This document shows, in pieces, positions 55,333 through 64,000 of a stretch of DNA of 64,000 nucleotides; within the stretch, counting starts at the first letter, position 1, and every line of letters begins with the position of its first letter. Origin of the DNA: DASWLF01 sp963768765 (lineage in GTDB: Bacteria; Desulfobacterota; Desulfobaccia; Desulfobaccales; 0-14-0-80-60-11). The stretch lies in NCBI GenBank assembly GCA_963768765.1, contig CAVYJK010000029.1:22639-86638 (forward strand), read 5' to 3'. A program made the translations under genes and the position numbers. The notes beneath the pieces are model-generated. The model searched no databases. It worked only from the letters and a program-made list of their open reading frames with translations, and had not been told where the DNA came from.

Positions 55333-55944
55333 ATGATACGTCTACTTCTAATATTCATGGGGTTTCTGCTCTTGGTTGGCAATGGCGCCACAGCCCTGGC
55401 GGCGAGCGCCAAGGCCACGGCACTGCGGCAAGCCCAGGGGCTGACCGCCATCACTCCACCCGAGAAGTTCCTGGCCGGAAATTTCGTGGCCGACGAGATG
55501 AATCCCGGGTTCATTTTCGGTCCGGTGAAAACCTTTGCCGCCTCCCGCAAATGCCCCACGACCTGGCTCATCGAAGCGGGTGATAAAAATCGCCCGGCCG
55601 GTCCAGGCAGCCCAGACACGCCGGCGGAGTATACCCTCTACCTGGAGGAGGACTGCCCGGACCAGGTGGTCTACTATGTCTTCATCGACCAGAGCGGCTT
55701 GACCCCCCAGCAATGGATCGAATGGCGGGAAAAATTCCACAAGAGCAAGGCGGAGCCGGAGTATGGCTCCACCAAATCTAAGCTGGACCAGGCCTGCTCG
55801 GCGGGTTGCGGAGTCGGCGCTGAACTGCGTTTCATCCAGCAGGACGAGGAACTCCTGACCAAATCTCCGGAAGAAGTTCTGCGCCATGAGCTCAAATTTG
55901 CCCCGATCTATGATCTGAACCAGCAGAAGAAAATCCTCAAATAG
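55333..55944 (+). CDS. Secreted protein of unknown function
   Basis: 203 residues. Signal peptide (RLLLIFMGFLLLVGNGATALAA), then a soluble domain with few cysteines (CPTTWLIEAGDKNRP, LYLEEDCPDQVVYYVFIDQSGLTPQQW, DQACSAGCGVGAELRF). AAGGAGG sits before the ATG. It lies 21 bp upstream of the DUF6599 gene and may be the first gene of the exported redox cluster. No family recognised. Confidence 0.75.
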   Translation: MIRLLLIFMGFLLLVGNGATALAASAKATALRQAQGLTAITPPEKFLAGNFVADEMNPGFIFGPVKTFAASRKCPTTWLIEAGDKNRPAGPGSPDTPAEYTLYLEEDCPDQVVYYVFIDQSGLTPQQWIEWREKFHKSKAEPEYGSTKSKLDQACSAGCGVGAELRFIQQDEELLTKSPEEVLRHELKFAPIYDLNQQKKILK

Positions 55945-55965
55945 ACTGACCACTTAGGAAGATTT

Positions 55966-56979
55966 ATGGCACGGGGAAAAGCCAAGGTGGGCCCGGCGCA
56001 GAAGCTGACCGGTTACGGCATTCTGGCCGTGCTGGCCCTGATCGCGGTCGGGTTGCTGGTCCAGCAGTCCCGCTTCAACCCCGCGGTGATCGTGGCCCTG
56101 CAGGCCCCTCAACTGCAGGGTCGGCCCCAGGCCGTTTCCGGCCGGGCCCTGGCCGCCACGGCCGCGCTCCTCCCAGAGGTCTCCGGATTCACCCCCCTGG
56201 CCCCCATCGAGAGCTACGGCCCGGAAACCCTCTCCGACAAGATCGACGGCAAGGCCGAGCTTTACCTGCCCGCGGGCTTCAAAGAAATGTCCTGCCGCAG
56301 CTTCGGCCTGGGCGCCGCAGACGGGGCGCATGTGGAGGTCTTTCTCTACGATATGGGTTCAGCCCCAAATGCCTATGCCGTGTTCAGCGGCCAACGCCGT
56401 CCGGGTGCCCCCAGTATCCCCCTGACCGCCAATGCCTATGCCACGGCCAATGCCCTGTTCTTCACCCAGGGGCGCTTTTACGTAGAGATCGTGGCTGACC
56501 GGGCCTCGGAGGCGCTGCAAAGCTCCCTTGAGGCTTACGCCAGAGCGCTTCTGGCCAAGCTGCCCTCCGAGGGCGAAACGACGGACGCGGCCGCGCTTTT
56601 TCCCAAGGAAGGCCTGGCGCTGGACAGCGTTCGGCTGAGCGCCACCGACGCCTTTGGCCTGGAGGGTTTCAACAACGTGCTCACCGGGGAATACAGCCTG
56701 AAAGCCGGGAAGGCCACGGGATTTATGGCGCGGCGCGACACCCCGGAACAGGCCCAGGCGGGGGCTAAGCGTTACCTGGATTTTTTGGCCGCCAACGGCT
56801 ATCAGAAGGTTCAGACTCCGGGCGCACCGGCGGACCTCCCGGTGCTCAGCCTGGAAGACTCCTTCGAAATGGTTTTTGTACAGGGGCGGACTCTGGCCGG
56901 GGTGCATGACGCGACCTCGCTTGCCGCCGCTCTGGAGCTCGCCGCCAACTTGCGGGCCGCGCTCAAGGGGAAGCCGTGA
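55966..56979 (+). CDS. DUF6599-type membrane-anchored protein
   Basis: 337 residues: short basic N terminus, one membrane helix (LTGYGILAVLALIAVGLLVQQ), then a large extracytoplasmic domain in two halves (FGLGAADGAHVEVFLYDMGSAPNAYAVFSGQRR; LSATDAFGLEGFNNVLTGEYSL). Resembles DUF6599 proteins, which often sit beside DUF362 and ferredoxin-type genes in anaerobes. Biochemical role unknown. Followed by a repeat element and a DUF362 gene. Confidence 0.78.
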   Translation: MARGKAKVGPAQKLTGYGILAVLALIAVGLLVQQSRFNPAVIVALQAPQLQGRPQAVSGRALAATAALLPEVSGFTPLAPIESYGPETLSDKIDGKAELYLPAGFKEMSCRSFGLGAADGAHVEVFLYDMGSAPNAYAVFSGQRRPGAPSIPLTANAYATANALFFTQGRFYVEIVADRASEALQSSLEAYARALLAKLPSEGETTDAAALFPKEGLALDSVRLSATDAFGLEGFNNVLTGEYSLKAGKATGFMARRDTPEQAQAGAKRYLDFLAANGYQKVQTPGAPADLPVLSLEDSFEMVFVQGRTLAGVHDATSLAAALELAANLRAALKGKP

Positions 56980-57031
56980 ACCAAACCACGGATGAAGGGC
57001 GGAAATGAGTTTGACGCGAGAGGTGACTGTC

Positions 57032-57128
57032 CTTTTACCCCCCTTTTCTAAAGGGGGGGGGAGGGGGGATTATAATTAACCTCTTGATAATCCCCCTAAA
57101 TCCCCCTTTAAAAAAGGGGGACTTAAAA
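57032..57128. mobile_element. MITE-like C-rich inverted repeat element, copy 1
   Basis: Outer arms CCTTTTACCCCCCTTTTC...and...AAAAAGGGGGACTTAAAA; inner arms GGGGGGATTA and TAATCCCCCT. About 97 bp, non-coding. A second near-identical copy is at 60202-60295; shorter relatives are at 54083 and at the window start. Confidence 0.75.
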
Positions 57129-57155
57129 ACTTTAGGGACGCCCAGAGGCCATTAA

Positions 57156-58178
57156 TTGTCATCCAACCGAAAGGACGCCAAACCTGAAACCGGCGAGTTG
57201 AACCGCCGGGATTTTCTCAAGCGGGTGGGGTACGCCTCGGCCTTGGCCCTGGCCGCCGGTGGCCTCGGCCTGGCCCTGTATGACTCGAAAGGCCCCGCCC
57301 CTGGCGAGGGACAGAAGGCGTTGACCGGCCTGGGGGATTTCAGCCTGCGCGCCATGGCCTCGGAGCGGGCGAAAATGGCCATCATCCGGGGCACGGACCG
57401 GGCGGTGATGTTCGAGCGGGGGGTAAAAGCCCTGGGAGGGATGGAGTCCTTCATCGGCAAGGGCGACCGGGTGCTCATCAAGGTCAACGCCGCCTTCGCC
57501 ACCCCGGCCTCCCTGGGGGCCACCACCAACCCGGAGTTGCTCGCCGCGGTGGCCGGCCTGTGCTTCAAGGTCGGGGCGGCCCAGGTGCTGGTGACGGACA
57601 ATCCCATCAACAACCCCGACAGCTGCTTCGAGATCACCGGGCTGGCCGATGCGGCCCGGACCACCGGAGCCCGGATCATCACGCCCCGAACCGCCCTGTT
57701 TGTTCCCGTCAGCCTGCCCGGGGGTAAGCTCATCCAGAACTGGCCGGTCATGGCCGGGGCCTTCCAGGGAGTGACCAAGGTCATTGTGGTGAGCCCGGTC
57801 AAGGACCATCAACGCGCCGGGGCCTCCATGACCCTCAAGAATTTCTATGGATTTCTGGGCGGGCGGCGCAACGTCTTCCACCAGGACATCAACGGCATCA
57901 TCACCGAGCTGTCCCAGTTGCTCAAGCCCACCCTGTGCGTCCTGGACGGCACGGTAAGCATGATGACCAACGGGCCCACCGGCGGGTCCCTGTCGGACCT
58001 GAAGGAAACCGGCACCATGGTGGTCTCCACCGACCCCGTGGCCGCCGACGCCGTGGGCCTGGAACTTTTGGGGCGTTCCCTGTCCGACGTGCCCTACATC
58101 CTCATGGCTGAGAAAGCTGGCGCCGGCCAGGCCGACTATCACCGGCTCGATCCGGTGCGACTCGACACGAAAACTTAA
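57156..58178 (+). CDS. Tat-exported DUF362 protein
   Basis: 340 residues from TTG 57156 (AGAGG upstream). Twin-arginine signal (LNRRDFLKRVGYASALALAAGG) followed by a DUF362 domain (DRVLIKVNAAFATPASLGATTNPELLAAVAGLC; VVSPVKDHQRAGASMTLKNFYGFLGG; VSTDPVAADAVGLELLG). Some DUF362 proteins carry ferredoxin clusters; this one has no Cys-rich motif. Probably works outside the membrane with the polyferredoxin encoded downstream. Reaction unknown. Confidence 0.9.
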   Translation: MSSNRKDAKPETGELNRRDFLKRVGYASALALAAGGLGLALYDSKGPAPGEGQKALTGLGDFSLRAMASERAKMAIIRGTDRAVMFERGVKALGGMESFIGKGDRVLIKVNAAFATPASLGATTNPELLAAVAGLCFKVGAAQVLVTDNPINNPDSCFEITGLADAARTTGARIITPRTALFVPVSLPGGKLIQNWPVMAGAFQGVTKVIVVSPVKDHQRAGASMTLKNFYGFLGGRRNVFHQDINGIITELSQLLKPTLCVLDGTVSMMTNGPTGGSLSDLKETGTMVVSTDPVAADAVGLELLGRSLSDVPYILMAEKAGAGQADYHRLDPVRLDTKT

Positions 58179-58221
58179 GTCACAGGCAACATCTTATGCG
58201 AGAGCTTTGCGAAAAGGGTTT

Positions 58222-58383
58222 TGAGGGAGGGGGCCAGGGGCACCCGCCCCTGCCCCCTCCCTCAACCTCTCTCCCCCAACCCCTTATGTTTTCTTATTTT
58301 TGACTTCCCAGGCTATCATACACGGGTTGGGAGGGGGGTATGGGGGGAGGGCAGGGCCGCTGGCCCTGGCCCTCCCCCCATGA
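58222..58383. repeat. G/C-rich palindromic repeats
   Basis: GAGGGAGGGGGCCAGGGGC facing GCCCCTGCCCCCTCCCTC (58222-58264), then GGGGGGAGGGC...GCCCTCCCCCC (about 58343-58379). Same family as at 22630 and 34980. Fills the gap between the DUF362 and polyferredoxin genes. Confidence 0.65.
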
Positions 58384-58404
58384 ATCAGTTTTTCAGAGGT
58401 TTCT

Positions 58405-60138
58405 ATGCGCATCGTCACCGTCCGCCGCATTTGCCAAATCTTCTTCCTGGCGATTTTCCTGTGGTTCTGCATCACGGCCACCCTGGGTGCGAATTGGTGG
58501 CAGTTGCGCGGCTGGCCCATCAACTGGATCCTGGACCTGGACCCCCTCACCGCCCTGGCCACGGCCCTGTCCACCGGCACGCTCTATGCGACCCTCACCT
58601 GGGCCCTGGTCGCCATCGGTCTGACCCTGTTCGTGGGCCGGTTCTTCTGCGGCTTTGCCTGCCCCCTGGGCACCATCAACCAGTTCACGGGCTGGCTGGG
58701 GCGGCGGCGTCTGGGCCTGGCCGGCCGGGTGGAGGCCAATCGCCACCACCGGCTTCAGGCCTGGAAATACTACCTCCTGGCCTTTCTGCTGGCCCTGGCC
58801 TTCATGGGGTCGGTGCAGACCGGGATTTTTGACCCGCTGCCCCTGCTGCACCGCAGCGTCAACCTGGCCCTGGCCCCCTTAGCCGATAACGGCCTGGGCG
58901 TGCTCAGCGACAAGCCGCGTTTTTACGCCTCGGCCTGGCTGCTGGGGGTTGTGTTCCTGGCGGTGGTGGGCTTGAACCTGGTCTTGCCCCGGTTCTTCTG
59001 CCGCTTCGTCTGCCCGCTGGGGGCGCTTTTCGGCCTGTTGAGCCGCTTTTCCCCCTGGCGCATCGGTAAGACCGCGGACACCTGTGGCGATTGCCAAATC
59101 TGCGAGCAATACTGCGAAGGGGCCTGCCGCCCATCGGGAAAATTCATCGTGGGCGAGTGCGTGTTGTGCATGAACTGCCTGCACCGCTGCCCGGTGGGCC
59201 GGGTCACCTTTGCCGGCAAAGCCTCGGCGGCCGGGGAAGTCGGGCTGCCGGATCTATCCAGACGCGGCTTTATCGTGGCCGGGTCCGGGCTGCTCCTGGC
59301 CTCCATGTGGGGCGTCGGCGGGCTGGCCGGGGCCAACCGGGACGCCAGCCTCATCCGTCCACCCGGGGCCCTGGACGAGGAGCGCTTTCTGGCCCGCTGC
59401 CTCCGTTGTGGCCAATGCATGCGCATCTGCCCCGGCAACATCATCCAGCCCGCCCTGTTCGAGGCTGGGGTGCAGGGCCTGTGGACCCCGGCGGTCAACT
59501 ACCGCATCGGTGTCAGCGGCTGCCAGCCCAACTGCATCGCCTGCGGCCAAGTTTGCCCTACGGCGGCCATCCGTCCCCTCAGCCTCGATGAGAAGCAAGG
59601 CCTGGGCGAGTTCGCCGCTCAGGGGCCGATCTGCATGGGTACGGCCTTCGTGGACCGCGGCCGCTGTCTGCCCTGGGCCATGGACCGGCCCTGTCTGGTT
59701 TGTCAGGAATTGTGCCCCGTGAGCCCCAAGGCCATTTTCACCCGCACCGTGTTCGAGACCATCCGGGACGGCCAGGCCGTGCCGGTCAGGGTTCAGGGGC
59801 AAGGGGTGGAGTTGGCAGCACCCATCCCCACCGCGGTGAACCTGGCCAGCGGCGACTACTACCTGCGTCCCACCGGGCAGGACGAGGCCGCGCTCCGACG
59901 CATCACCGGCTTAGCCGGGACCCGGCTGACCCTGGAGCGTCCCCTGGCCGGGGAGGGCCTCCCGGCAACCGGGGCCCGGGTGGATATCGTGGTGCGATTG
60001 CAGCGTCCTTTCGTGGACGCCGCCAAATGTATCGGCTGCGGCATGTGCGAGCATGAATGCCCGGTATCGGGCCGGCGCGCCATCCGGGTATACAGTGAGA
60101 ACGAATCCCGTTCCCGCCCGGGGCGCATGCTCATTTAG
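58405..60138 (+). CDS. Membrane-bound polyferredoxin (NapH-like, fused to a NapG-like domain)
   Basis: 577 residues. Four to five membrane spans with two NapH-type motifs (FFCGFACPLG; FFCRFVCPLGALFG), then cysteine clusters: CGDCQICEQYCEGAC, CVLCMNCLHRCPVG, an internal hydrophobic segment preceded by SRRGF (a buried Tat-like signal), CLRCGQCMRICPGN, CIACGQVCPTAA, CLVCQELCP, CIGCGMCEHECP. This is the order expected if NapH and a Tat-type NapG were joined. Likely passes quinone-derived electrons to [4Fe-4S] clusters outside the membrane. AGAGG precedes the ATG. Neighbours DUF362 and aldo/keto reductase are candidate electron partners. Confidence 0.9.
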   Translation: MRIVTVRRICQIFFLAIFLWFCITATLGANWWQLRGWPINWILDLDPLTALATALSTGTLYATLTWALVAIGLTLFVGRFFCGFACPLGTINQFTGWLGRRRLGLAGRVEANRHHRLQAWKYYLLAFLLALAFMGSVQTGIFDPLPLLHRSVNLALAPLADNGLGVLSDKPRFYASAWLLGVVFLAVVGLNLVLPRFFCRFVCPLGALFGLLSRFSPWRIGKTADTCGDCQICEQYCEGACRPSGKFIVGECVLCMNCLHRCPVGRVTFAGKASAAGEVGLPDLSRRGFIVAGSGLLLASMWGVGGLAGANRDASLIRPPGALDEERFLARCLRCGQCMRICPGNIIQPALFEAGVQGLWTPAVNYRIGVSGCQPNCIACGQVCPTAAIRPLSLDEKQGLGEFAAQGPICMGTAFVDRGRCLPWAMDRPCLVCQELCPVSPKAIFTRTVFETIRDGQAVPVRVQGQGVELAAPIPTAVNLASGDYYLRPTGQDEAALRRITGLAGTRLTLERPLAGEGLPATGARVDIVVRLQRPFVDAAKCIGCGMCEHECPVSGRRAIRVYSENESRSRPGRMLI

Positions 60139-60201
60139 GGCTGAAAAACAGGGGTCCCTGGTGTGGGGCTCCATTATTAATATGATATTTAAAGTCATGA
60201 T

Positions 60202-60295
60202 TTTTTACCCCCCTTTTCTAAAGGGGGGCAAGGGGGGATTAAATGAGCGCTTCATAATCCCCCTAAATCCCCCTTTAAGAAAGGGGGACTTAAAA
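60202..60295. mobile_element. MITE-like C-rich inverted repeat element, copy 2
   Basis: TTTTTACCCCCCTTTTCTAA at one end and AAAGGGGGACTTAAAA at the other, with inner GGGGGGATTA / TAATCCCCCT. Nearly identical to 57032-57128; the two copies lie between consecutive genes of one cluster. Confidence 0.75.
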
Positions 60296-60363
60296 TCGGA
60301 TTGAGGTTGAGATTAATTTTTTATCAAATAATTTATTAATCGTAAGCCTATGAGGTGACTATC

Positions 60364-61596
60364 ATGAGCCGGAAGACTAAAGGTACAGACCTGACGCGCC
60401 GGGAGTTCGTGACCACCGTCGGACTCGCCGGCCTCGCCGTGGCGGGGGCTGGCGTCACTGGGGCCATGGCCGCCCCGGAGCCACCGGCCGCGGCCGTCAA
60501 GGTCGCGACCATGCCCAAACGCAAGCTGGGAAAGACCGGGGTGGACGTGTCCATCCTCGCACTGGGCGGCATGTTCGACACCATCAACAACCAACTGCTC
60601 CTCAAGCAGGCCATGAAATGGGGGGTCACCTACTGGGACACGGCCGAGTCTTACGGCAACGGCCTGAGCGAGGAGGGCATCGGCCGCTTCTTCGCCCGCA
60701 ACCCCGAGGCCCGCAAGGAGATCTTCCTGGTCACCAAGCTCCAGGCCAAGGGCGGCAACCTCACCGAGCGCTTGAATAAGTGTCTGAAAAGGCTGCAGAC
60801 GGAATATGTGGATCTTTTCTTCATCCACAACCTCAGCGACATCGAAGAAATGACCCCGGCCATCAAGGCTTGGGCCGCGGAGATGAAGAAGGCCGGCAAG
60901 TTCAAATTCTTCGGCTTCAGCACCCACACCAACATGGAGGATTGTCTGCTGGGCGCCGCCAAGCTGGACTGCATCGACGCGGTGATGTTCACTTACAACT
61001 TCCGGGTCATGCACACTCCCAAGATGCAGGAAGCCATCAAGGCCGCGACGCAAGCCGGTATCGGCCTGGTGTCCATGAAGTCCCAGGCCGGCCGGCCGGG
61101 GAAGCATGAGATCGGCGGCGAGGCCAAGCTGGAAATGGTCGAACGCTTCCTGAAACGGGGCTTCACCGACAAGCAGGCCAAGCTCAAGATCGTCTGGGAG
61201 ACCCCCCAAATCGCCAGCCTCTGCTCCCAGATGCCCAACCTGACCATCCTTATGGCCAACGTGGCTGCGGCCCGGGACCAGGCCAAACTGGCCCGGGAGG
61301 AGTTCGACTCCTTGCGCCGGTATGCCCTGGAGACCCAGGCCGACTACTGCGCCGGTTGCGGCAAAATCTGCCAGGAGGCCGTGGGCGGGGCCGTGCCCGT
61401 GAACGAGGTCATGCGCTGCCTCATGTACCACCAGTATTATGGCGAGCCGGAGCTGGCCAGGCTGACCTTCGCCGGGCTGCCCGAGGAGGTGCGGCAGCGG
61501 TTGACCGAGGTGGACTACTCCCAGGCTGAGCAGGCCTGCCCGCACCGGTTGGCCATCGCCGCGCTCATGCGCCAGGCCAGGGAGATGTTGGCATAA
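60364..61596 (+). CDS. Tat-exported aldo/keto reductase with C-terminal cysteine cluster
   Basis: 410 residues from ATG 60364 (GAGGTGA upstream). Tat signal (LTRREFVTTVGLAGLAVAGAG), then an AKR barrel with the Asp/Tyr pair (WDTAESYGNG), Lys (LVTKLQ) and His (VDLFFIHNL) of the catalytic tetrad. The C terminus carries CAGCGKICQ and a late CPH, suggesting an iron-sulfur site as in other anaerobe AKRs annotated with a ferredoxin-like tail. Export and the cysteine cluster imply reduction driven by cluster electrons rather than only NAD(P)H; this is inference. Substrate unknown. Confidence 0.9.
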   Translation: MSRKTKGTDLTRREFVTTVGLAGLAVAGAGVTGAMAAPEPPAAAVKVATMPKRKLGKTGVDVSILALGGMFDTINNQLLLKQAMKWGVTYWDTAESYGNGLSEEGIGRFFARNPEARKEIFLVTKLQAKGGNLTERLNKCLKRLQTEYVDLFFIHNLSDIEEMTPAIKAWAAEMKKAGKFKFFGFSTHTNMEDCLLGAAKLDCIDAVMFTYNFRVMHTPKMQEAIKAATQAGIGLVSMKSQAGRPGKHEIGGEAKLEMVERFLKRGFTDKQAKLKIVWETPQIASLCSQMPNLTILMANVAAARDQAKLAREEFDSLRRYALETQADYCAGCGKICQEAVGGAVPVNEVMRCLMYHQYYGEPELARLTFAGLPEEVRQRLTEVDYSQAEQACPHRLAIAALMRQAREMLA

Positions 61597-61744
61597 AACT
61601 AACCGGGGAGCAGCGGGGCGAGGAACTATAGCTCCGCCCTCCGGAGATATGGGAACACACCCAGGGTACGGGACTGTCCCATGTGCCGTAACTACTGCCT
61701 GCGGTGAAATCAGGAAACGCAATAAATTGGTAACCTGACCTCAG

Positions 61745-61775
61745 GGCAGGGCCGTTTCTGGCCCTGCCTTTTTAT
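61745..61775 (+). terminator. Rho-independent terminator after the redox cluster
   Basis: Stem GGCAGGGCC / GGCCCTGCC with a six-base loop and TTTTTATT tail. Confidence 0.92.
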
Positions 61776-62229
61776 TGGACCACAGTTTAACTTTGGCTCG
61801 CCCCTGAATCGGCATAGAACCAGGGATCGGGGAGTTGGTCCAGAGCCGGAGGGTGTTAATACTGCTATGCTCCGACACTTATCACGAAGCCAAAACTTTT
61901 CGCTATTCGCATCATATCGCAACTTTCCGGCCTCCATACCATCCCTGTCCTCCCCCGGCCGGCGTTCTTCCCTCCTGCTGCCATTCCCTGTCTCGGCAAG
62001 GTAAGACAAGGACCACCTTTTCATCCTGGACAAGTCCCAGAAGGGAGAGAATTATGCCGGGAAGGTTGGAACGGAGGCTTTTACTATCCTTTCATCGGCG
62101 TTGCAGATGGGTTGCCTAGAGCGGTAACTCCGCCGTCTTTCAAAAAACCATCTTAAAAAGTGAATCCCCGCTTCCGCACCAACTAGCCACGATGGGGCGC
62201 ACCTCAACGGGTGGCGATTTGTCTGAAAA
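61776..62229. other. Intergenic region, nothing recognised
   Basis: No repeat family or regulatory RNA recognised. A 21-codon frame at 62054-62119 with AGGGAGAG upstream is Arg-rich and not convincing. Confidence 0.4.
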
Positions 62230-62553
62230 TTATTTTCGACCTCCTCGCGGTGGGGATAATTTAGGCGGTGGGGTGAGCCTTAAAAGTTCCCGGATCGCCC
62301 AGGTTTGGCGCGCGGCTTCTTCCACCGTCAACAAACCCTCTTTATTTTTCTCACACATATCAAAAATCTTCTCGGCCTGTTCTTTGTCCTTAACCGCGGC
62401 CAACAATTCTTCTTTGCTGATCTTGCCGTCAGTTTTGCCTAAGGCCAGGCACAGCTCTTCAAAATCACTCCTGGCAGCCGGTTTGGGGGGTGCCGCGCAA
62501 CCATTGATTAATATTGCTGCGAGCAAGATAAATATAGTGATCCGCTTCAACAT
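62230..62553 (-). CDS. Small EF-hand-like lipoprotein
   Basis: 107 residues. Lipoprotein signal with lipobox (FILLAAILINGC), then two degenerate EF-hand-like helix-loop-helix units (GKTDGKISKEELLAAV; CEKNKEGLLTVEEAA). The calcium loops lack several acidic ligands, so metal binding is doubtful. GAGGAGAGG precedes the ATG. No functional partner nearby. Confidence 0.75.
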   Translation of the reverse strand: MLKRITIFILLAAILINGCAAPPKPAARSDFEELCLALGKTDGKISKEELLAAVKDKEQAEKIFDMCEKNKEGLLTVEEAARQTWAIRELLRLTPPPKLSPPRGGRK

Positions 62554-62790
62554 GGCCTCTCCTCGGGCAATGCAGTGAGATAGGGGACCTGATGCTTCAA
62601 AGGCCTTTGTTCTTGGCCTAGGCTTTGGTGACGTCAGGCATAGTTCCCACCCTGTCAGTCCACTGGTAAAAGCCTAACTTGGTAGTTAAAGCTCCCATCC
62701 CTGAGCCTGAGGTCAAAGGCCATCCCTTAGCCGTCGGCCTATTTCCCCAACTGCATGCCCAGGAAGAGGTTCAAGGCAACTTGGCAGACC

Positions 62791-63981
62791 TCATGGTGCA
62801 ATGAGAAGATCCCGGGTGTGCCTGGCAATCATTAGTTCCTCGTTGGTCTTCATGACCCGAACGGTGACCTGGCCGGCTTTTTTGGAAATGACCGGGGCAT
62901 TTTCCTTATTCAAGTTCACGTCCAAATGGATGCCGAGAAATCCCAAGTTCGCACAGATCCGGGCCCGGATGATGGCAGAGTTCTCACCGATGCCGCCGGT
63001 AAAAAGGAGGGTATCGAGCCCACCCAGAGCCGCGGCCAGGGCCCCGACGAATTTCCTGGCCTGATAACAAAAGAGCTCAACGGCCAGAGCCGCGCCTGCT
63101 TCGATGTCCTCTTGCGCCAGGAGGTCCTGCATATCCGAGCTGATTCCCGATATCCCCAGCAGACCCGCTTGATGATTGATCAGGTGATTTACCGCTGCCG
63201 CGGTCATGCCTTTCTCCTGCAGCAAATAAAGCATTACCCCGGGGTCCAGGTCGCCCGGACGAGTACCCATCACCAGGCCGCCGGCCGGCGTCAGTCCCAT
63301 GGTGGTATCCAGGCCTCGGCCGTCCTCAATGGCCGCCATGCTGGCGCCGTTCCCCAGATGGGCGATGATCAGCTTTCCAGCGGCTTGGTGCAGACCTGCC
63401 TCCCGAACCAACTCCTGGAAGATGTATTCGTAAGAGAGCCCATGGAAGCCATAGCGCCGCAGACCTTCCCGGAGGAGAGGCTCGGGCAGGGCATACCTTT
63501 GGGCTACTTCAGGCATCCGTCGGTGGAAAGCCGTGTCGAAGCAGACAACTTGCGGCAGGTTCGGGAAATGCCGCTGAACCACTTCCAACCCTTTAATTTC
63601 ATGAGGAAGGTGATCGGGGGCCAACGGCACCAGGAGCTTTAAGTCTTCGATCAATGTCTGAGACAATATTTGCGGCTTGAAGTGAGCCATCCCGCCATGC
63701 ACCAGCCGGTGCCCTACGGCATGGAGATCCTTGCCGATTTCATGGTCTTGCAGCCAATCAAAGAGGGTTCTGAAAGCGGCATCATGATCTGGCAAGTCCA
63801 ATTCTTGCGCGGCCAGTTGATTTCCCTCTTTATCTCTGACATAGAAGAAGCCGCGTCCTACCCCGATTCTTTCCAATTCTCCTTTTAAGATAAGGAGTTC
63901 GGTTTCCCCCAGCACATAAAGGGAGTATTTGATGCTGGAAGAGCCGCTGTTAATGGTCAGTATGTGACTGTCTTGGCCCAT
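62791..63981 (-). CDS. ackA: Acetate kinase
   Basis: 396 residues, normal family length. Interconverts acetate + ATP and acetyl phosphate + ADP. Motifs: TINSGSSSIKYSL at the start, GHRLVHGG, CFDTAFHRRMPE, HLGNGASM, GLTPAGGLVMGTRPGDLDPG and FTGGIGENS. GGGAGG lies before the ATG. Fits acetate metabolism or substrate-level phosphorylation; phosphotransacetylase is not in the window. Confidence 0.95.
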   Translation of the reverse strand: MGQDSHILTINSGSSSIKYSLYVLGETELLILKGELERIGVGRGFFYVRDKEGNQLAAQELDLPDHDAAFRTLFDWLQDHEIGKDLHAVGHRLVHGGMAHFKPQILSQTLIEDLKLLVPLAPDHLPHEIKGLEVVQRHFPNLPQVVCFDTAFHRRMPEVAQRYALPEPLLREGLRRYGFHGLSYEYIFQELVREAGLHQAAGKLIIAHLGNGASMAAIEDGRGLDTTMGLTPAGGLVMGTRPGDLDPGVMLYLLQEKGMTAAAVNHLINHQAGLLGISGISSDMQDLLAQEDIEAGAALAVELFCYQARKFVGALAAALGGLDTLLFTGGIGENSAIIRARICANLGFLGIHLDVNLNKENAPVISKKAGQVTVRVMKTNEELMIARHTRDLLIAP

Positions 63982-64000
63982 AATCCTCCCTTCTCAGCGG

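Noticed and set aside
61800..62040. Possible riboswitch or structured RNA
   Set aside because: No conserved aptamer core could be recognised, and the flanking genes point away or are unrelated.
62054..62119. 21-codon Arg-rich open frame
   Set aside because: Has a fair ribosome site, but the product has no helix or motif and the region shows no other coding sign.

Overview
The window looks like part of the chromosome of a GC-rich, Gram-negative anaerobe, most plausibly a sulfate-reducing or syntrophic relative of the Deltaproteobacteria (Desulfobaccales/Syntrophobacterales type). This is an inference from gene content: an outer membrane (lptD, hldE), a methylmalonyl-CoA-type decarboxylase subunit and meaB, three TauE/SafE (TSUP) anion exporters, many universal stress proteins (USPs), a Tat-exported iron-sulfur redox cluster with DUF362 and DUF6599, and acetate kinase. 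No rRNA gene, phage, CRISPR array or transposase was seen. There is one tRNA, Arg(CCU).

Layout. 0-2.8 kb: acyl-CoA carboxylase/decarboxylase genes and a hot-dog thioesterase. 2.8-41.3 kb: a large signalling and transport region. It holds four paralogous PEP-synthase-like proteins (5.1, 14.2, 20.0 and 38.8 kb), three TSUP exporters each beside USP-type proteins (8.3, 23.1 and 32.6 kb), two SLC13-type permeases around a CBS protein (9.9-13.9 kb), a Lon protease with a response-regulator receiver inserted in it (25.5 kb), an NtrC/histidine kinase pair (29.5-32.3 kb), beta-carbonic anhydrase, and two copies of a cassette made of PEP-synthase-like protein, Cache/PAS histidine kinase and single-domain response regulator. 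41.6-44.9 kb: a tandemly duplicated pair of a membrane-anchored protein and an SH3-repeat lipoprotein. 45-53.7 kb: meaB, a DHH phosphoesterase, a cupin, hldE, ugd and lptD. 55.3-61.6 kb: an exported redox cluster (secreted protein, DUF6599, DUF362, NapH/NapG-like polyferredoxin, Tat-exported aldo/keto reductase). 62-64 kb: a small EF-hand-like lipoprotein and ackA.

How the parts may work together. The 2.8-41 kb region reads as one physiological theme: movement of small anions (probably sulfur oxyanions or carboxylates) across the membrane, sensed by kinases and buffered by USPs. An autophosphorylating PEP-synthase-like family of unknown role is physically tied to two-component genes. A dyad of the form GTTGCA-N3-TGCAAC recurs upstream of the SLC13/CBS, Lon-receiver, and kinase/TSUP promoters and may be the operator that links them.

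Caveats. At least ten genes carry single-base frameshifts, including lptD, which is normally essential. Most are probably sequencing or assembly indels, so such genes are given over their full inferred extent. Intergenic DNA is rich in seven-base tandem repeats and several families of palindromic, MITE-like repeats.
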